From DATARH01 sp036264235 (lineage in GTDB: Bacteria; Pseudomonadota; Alphaproteobacteria; ATCC43930; CGMCC-115725): DNA of 32,867 nucleotides. Under the pieces are notes generated by a model, which saw only the letters and a program-made list of their open reading frames with translations, had not been told where the DNA came from and did not search any database. The position numbers and the translations under genes were made by a program. The DNA lies in NCBI GenBank assembly GCA_036264235.1, contig DATARH010000004.1, positions 1 through 32,867 of the forward strand, given 5' to 3'. Shown one piece after another: positions 31,177 to 32,867 of this stretch (positions within the stretch are counted from its first letter, which is position 1; each line of letters begins with the position of its first letter).

Positions 31177-32340
31177 ATGGCCTACAATTTCCATTTCGAC
31201 CCGGTCGAGCTCCCGGCCGAGGCCAAGGAATTGCGCCAGGAGGTGCGTTCCTTCCTGAAGGCGGAAATTGCCGCCGGCAGCTTCGACCCGCATACCGGCC
31301 GTGCCAGCAACGAACAGGCCCGCGCCTTTGCCCGCAAAGTCGGCGCCCGCGGCTGGATCGGCATGACCTGGCCTAAACCGTATGGCCACGGCCGCTCGCA
31401 TCTCGAACGCTACGTGGTGACCGAGGAGATGCTGGCGTACCACGCGCCGACCCGGCATTACTCGACCGCCGACCGGCAAAGCGGACCGGTGATCCTGCGC
31501 TATGGCCAGGAGCCGATCAAACAGGAGATGTTGCCGCGCATCGCCTCGGGAGAGCTGTGCTTCTGCATCGGCCTCAGCGAGCCCAATTCCGGTTCCGACG
31601 TGTTCGCCGCCTCGACCCGCGCGACCAAGACCGACGGCGGCTGGCTGGTCAACGGCCGCAAAATTTGGACCTCGAACGCGCACAACGCCGACTACATGAT
31701 CGCGCTGCTGCGCACCTCGCCGCCGACCAAGGAGAACCGGCGGCACGGGCTGACGCAGTTCCTGATCGCCTGCAAATCGAAGGGCATCACGATCCGGCCG
31801 ATCATCAACCAGACCGGCGGGCACGATTTCAACGAAATCTTCTTCGACGACGTGTTCGTGCCCGACCTGCATCTGATCGGCGAGGTCGACATGGCCTGGA
31901 AGCAGGCCACCGACGAACTCGCCTATGAGCGCAGCGGCCCCGACCGCTGGACCGAAACCCTGTCGGTCTTCACCGAATTCCTGCGCACCGCCGGGCCGGA
32001 GCCGGACGACCGCACCGCCGAGGGCATCGGCCGCGAAGTCGCGCATCTCGCGACCTTGCGGCGGATGTCGCTGTCGGTCGCCGGCATGCTGCAAGCCGGC
32101 AAGACACCGGCCGTCGAAGCCGCGGTGGTCAAGGACCTGGGCACCAATTGGGAACAGGCGCTGCCGAACCAGGTGCGGCTGATGGCGCCCGAGCGCGGCG
32201 ACTCGACCCCGGAGTCGAACGACGACCGCTTCGAACAGGCGCTGCGTCATATGACGCTGATCGCGCCGAAGCTGACGATCCAGGGCGGCACCCGCGAGGT
32301 CCTGCGCGGCATCATCGCCCGCGGCCTCGGCCTGCGGTGA
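31177..32340 (+). CDS. Acyl-CoA dehydrogenase (full-length partner)
   Basis: The 387-residue flavoenzyme has the N-terminal helical domain, a beta middle domain with the FAD/substrate stretch ELCFCIGLSEPNSGSDVFAA and GGWLVNGRKIWTSNAHNADY, and a C-domain ending IQGGTREVLRGIIARGLGLR, where the GT-x-E-x-x-R pattern holds FAD and nucleotide. It should introduce the alpha-beta double bond in an acyl-CoA. The substrate is unknown. The pair with the shorter acyl-CoA dehydrogenase just upstream resembles two-subunit systems such as PimC/PimD or the actinobacterial heteromeric FadE enzymes, but this is inference from arrangement alone. GAGGG precedes the ATG. A CoA-binding ligase gene follows after a 72-base gap. 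Confidence 0.93.
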   Translation: MAYNFHFDPVELPAEAKELRQEVRSFLKAEIAAGSFDPHTGRASNEQARAFARKVGARGWIGMTWPKPYGHGRSHLERYVVTEEMLAYHAPTRHYSTADRQSGPVILRYGQEPIKQEMLPRIASGELCFCIGLSEPNSGSDVFAASTRATKTDGGWLVNGRKIWTSNAHNADYMIALLRTSPPTKENRRHGLTQFLIACKSKGITIRPIINQTGGHDFNEIFFDDVFVPDLHLIGEVDMAWKQATDELAYERSGPDRWTETLSVFTEFLRTAGPEPDDRTAEGIGREVAHLATLRRMSLSVAGMLQAGKTPAVEAAVVKDLGTNWEQALPNQVRLMAPERGDSTPESNDDRFEQALRHMTLIAPKLTIQGGTREVLRGIIARGLGLR

Positions 32341-32353
32341 CGACAACCGGAGC

Positions 32354-32370
32354 GCGGGCGTCCCGCCCGC
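32354..32370. repeat. REP-like GC-rich palindrome between acyl-CoA genes
   Basis: GCGGGCG and CGCCCGC form a perfect 7-bp stem around TCC, extended by AGCGCGGGCGTCCCGCCCGC. This type of GC-rich palindrome, whose translation reads RPSRPHAGGTPA on the minus strand, is widespread as a dispersed repeat in bacterial intergenic DNA. Only one copy is seen in the window. Confidence 0.45.
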
Positions 32371-32412
32371 ATGCGGCCGAGACGGGCGCGGTCCAATCTG
32401 CGCGGAAGCTGA

Positions 32413-32867
32413 ATGCCTGATCTGCGCCCTCTGTTGTCGCCCGACAGCGTCGTCATTGTTGGCGCCGCCGCTGACGACTCGCTGCGCGGGCGTCTGACGA
32501 AGCAGCTGGTCGAGCACGGCTATCCCGGCCGCGTCTACCCGGTCACCCGCAGCCAGGCGGAGGTGCTCGGCCATAAGGCCTATGCGACCGTCGCCGACAT
32601 CCCCGAAGCGGCGGAGCTGGCGGTGATCCTGGTGCCGGCCGCGCATGTCGTGTCGGCGATCGAGCAATGCGCGGCGCGCGGCATCAAGGCGGCGGTCGTG
32701 ATCAGCTCCGGTTTCGGCGAGGAGAAGAGCGAGGAGGCGGCGCAGCGCGATATCGCCTTGCGGGCGATCGCAGAGCGCACCGGCATGGTCATCGCCGGGC
32801 CGAACTCGGAGGGGCTGGTCAACCCGCTGCAGCCGCTGGTCGCGACCTTCAGCCCGGTGTTCCACGA
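32413..32867 (+). CDS. CoA-binding, ADP-forming acyl-CoA synthetase type protein (5' part)
   Basis: The ATG at 32413 opens a frame that continues through the right edge (151 codons plus two bases). It starts PDLRPLLSPDSVVIVGAAAD and continues with the CoA-binding Rossmann domain (VYPVTRSQAEVLGHKAY, LAVILVPAAHVVSAIEQCA, AAVVISSGFGEEK, IAGPNSEGLVNP). This pattern matches the N-terminal domain of acetate-CoA ligase (ADP-forming) and related acyl-CoA synthetases or acyltransferases. The nucleotide-binding half is outside the window, so ligase or fused transferase cannot be told apart. It follows two acyl-CoA dehydrogenase genes, suggesting activation of the acid they then oxidise. Confidence 0.85.
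   Translation, partial: MPDLRPLLSPDSVVIVGAAADDSLRGRLTKQLVEHGYPGRVYPVTRSQAEVLGHKAYATVADIPEAAELAVILVPAAHVVSAIEQCAARGIKAAVVISSGFGEEKSEEAAQRDIALRAIAERTGMVIAGPNSEGLVNPLQPLVATFSPVFH

Noticed and set aside
30091..32865. 924-codon open frame on the minus strand opposite the acyl-CoA dehydrogenases
   Set aside because: It is antisense to two clear acyl-CoA dehydrogenase genes and a CoA-binding gene, is Arg/Gly/Asp/His-rich with no domain, and arises because stop codons are rare in this GC-rich phase.
1..32867. CRISPR arrays, insertion sequences, phage genes and toxin-antitoxin pairs
   Set aside because: I looked for spaced direct repeats, transposase motifs, terminal inverted repeats and small paired genes, and found none that could be supported.

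Overview
The window is GC-rich chromosomal DNA with tightly packed genes. It looks like an alphaproteobacterium, plausibly Rhodospirillales-like. The evidence is the unbroken order kdsD-lptC-lptA-lptB-rpoN-hpf-ptsN, a DUF1150 gene beside a small heat-shock gene with a ROSE-type RNA thermometer, a 260-residue 3-hydroxybutyrate dehydrogenase, an NDUFA9-like complex I associated protein, a bacterial homospermidine synthase and an encapsulated-ferritin/encapsulin pair. No insertion sequence, phage gene, CRISPR array or rRNA was seen. The genus assignment is inference.

Layout. 1-2047: the 5' end of a secreted cyclophilin (-), the NDUFA9-like reductase (-), tRNA-Leu(CAG) with its own promoter, and a mostly empty 0.6-kb stretch. 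2048-9242 (+): RNase D, then arabinose-5-phosphate isomerase, LptC, LptA, LptB, sigma-54, hibernation factor and EIIA-Ntr. The isomerase through RpoN are start/stop-coupled or overlapping, so outer-membrane LPS supply is linked to the nitrogen/PTS regulatory genes. 9273-10157 (-): DUF1150 and Hsp20 under a predicted RNA thermometer. 10275-12012 (+): Tim44-like membrane protein and 3-hydroxybutyrate dehydrogenase. 12030-17236: an orphan AAA ATPase with a GspE-N-like front end, a DHCW-type cupin, a TauD-type dioxygenase, a ketopantoate-reductase family enzyme, and an S41 protease homologue that has lost both catalytic residues.

17438-20686 (+): homospermidine synthase, a short membrane protein start/stop-coupled to it, then an encapsulated ferritin with a C-terminal cargo tag coupled to its encapsulin shell gene (an iron-storage nanocompartment), then a glycine-zipper lipoprotein. 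20754-23431: amidase (-), fatty acid hydroxylase superfamily protein (+), VOC protein (-). 23388-27029 (-): a very large, unusual GT51/transpeptidase penicillin-binding protein. 27224-28263 (+): metallophosphoesterase coupled to a MaoC-like dehydratase. 28431-29939 (+): two tandem paralogous coiled-coil proteins of no family I recognise, behind AT-rich upstream regions with a CtrA-like box and a 10-bp tandem repeat. 30097-32867 (+): two acyl-CoA dehydrogenases and the start of a CoA-binding (ADP-forming acyl-CoA ligase type) protein, an apparent acyl-CoA catabolic operon.

The best candidates for something undescribed are the tandem coiled-coil pair, the catalytically dead CtpA-like protein, and the enlarged multi-membrane-segment penicillin-binding protein. 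Everything here rests on reading the sequence; no database search was run.
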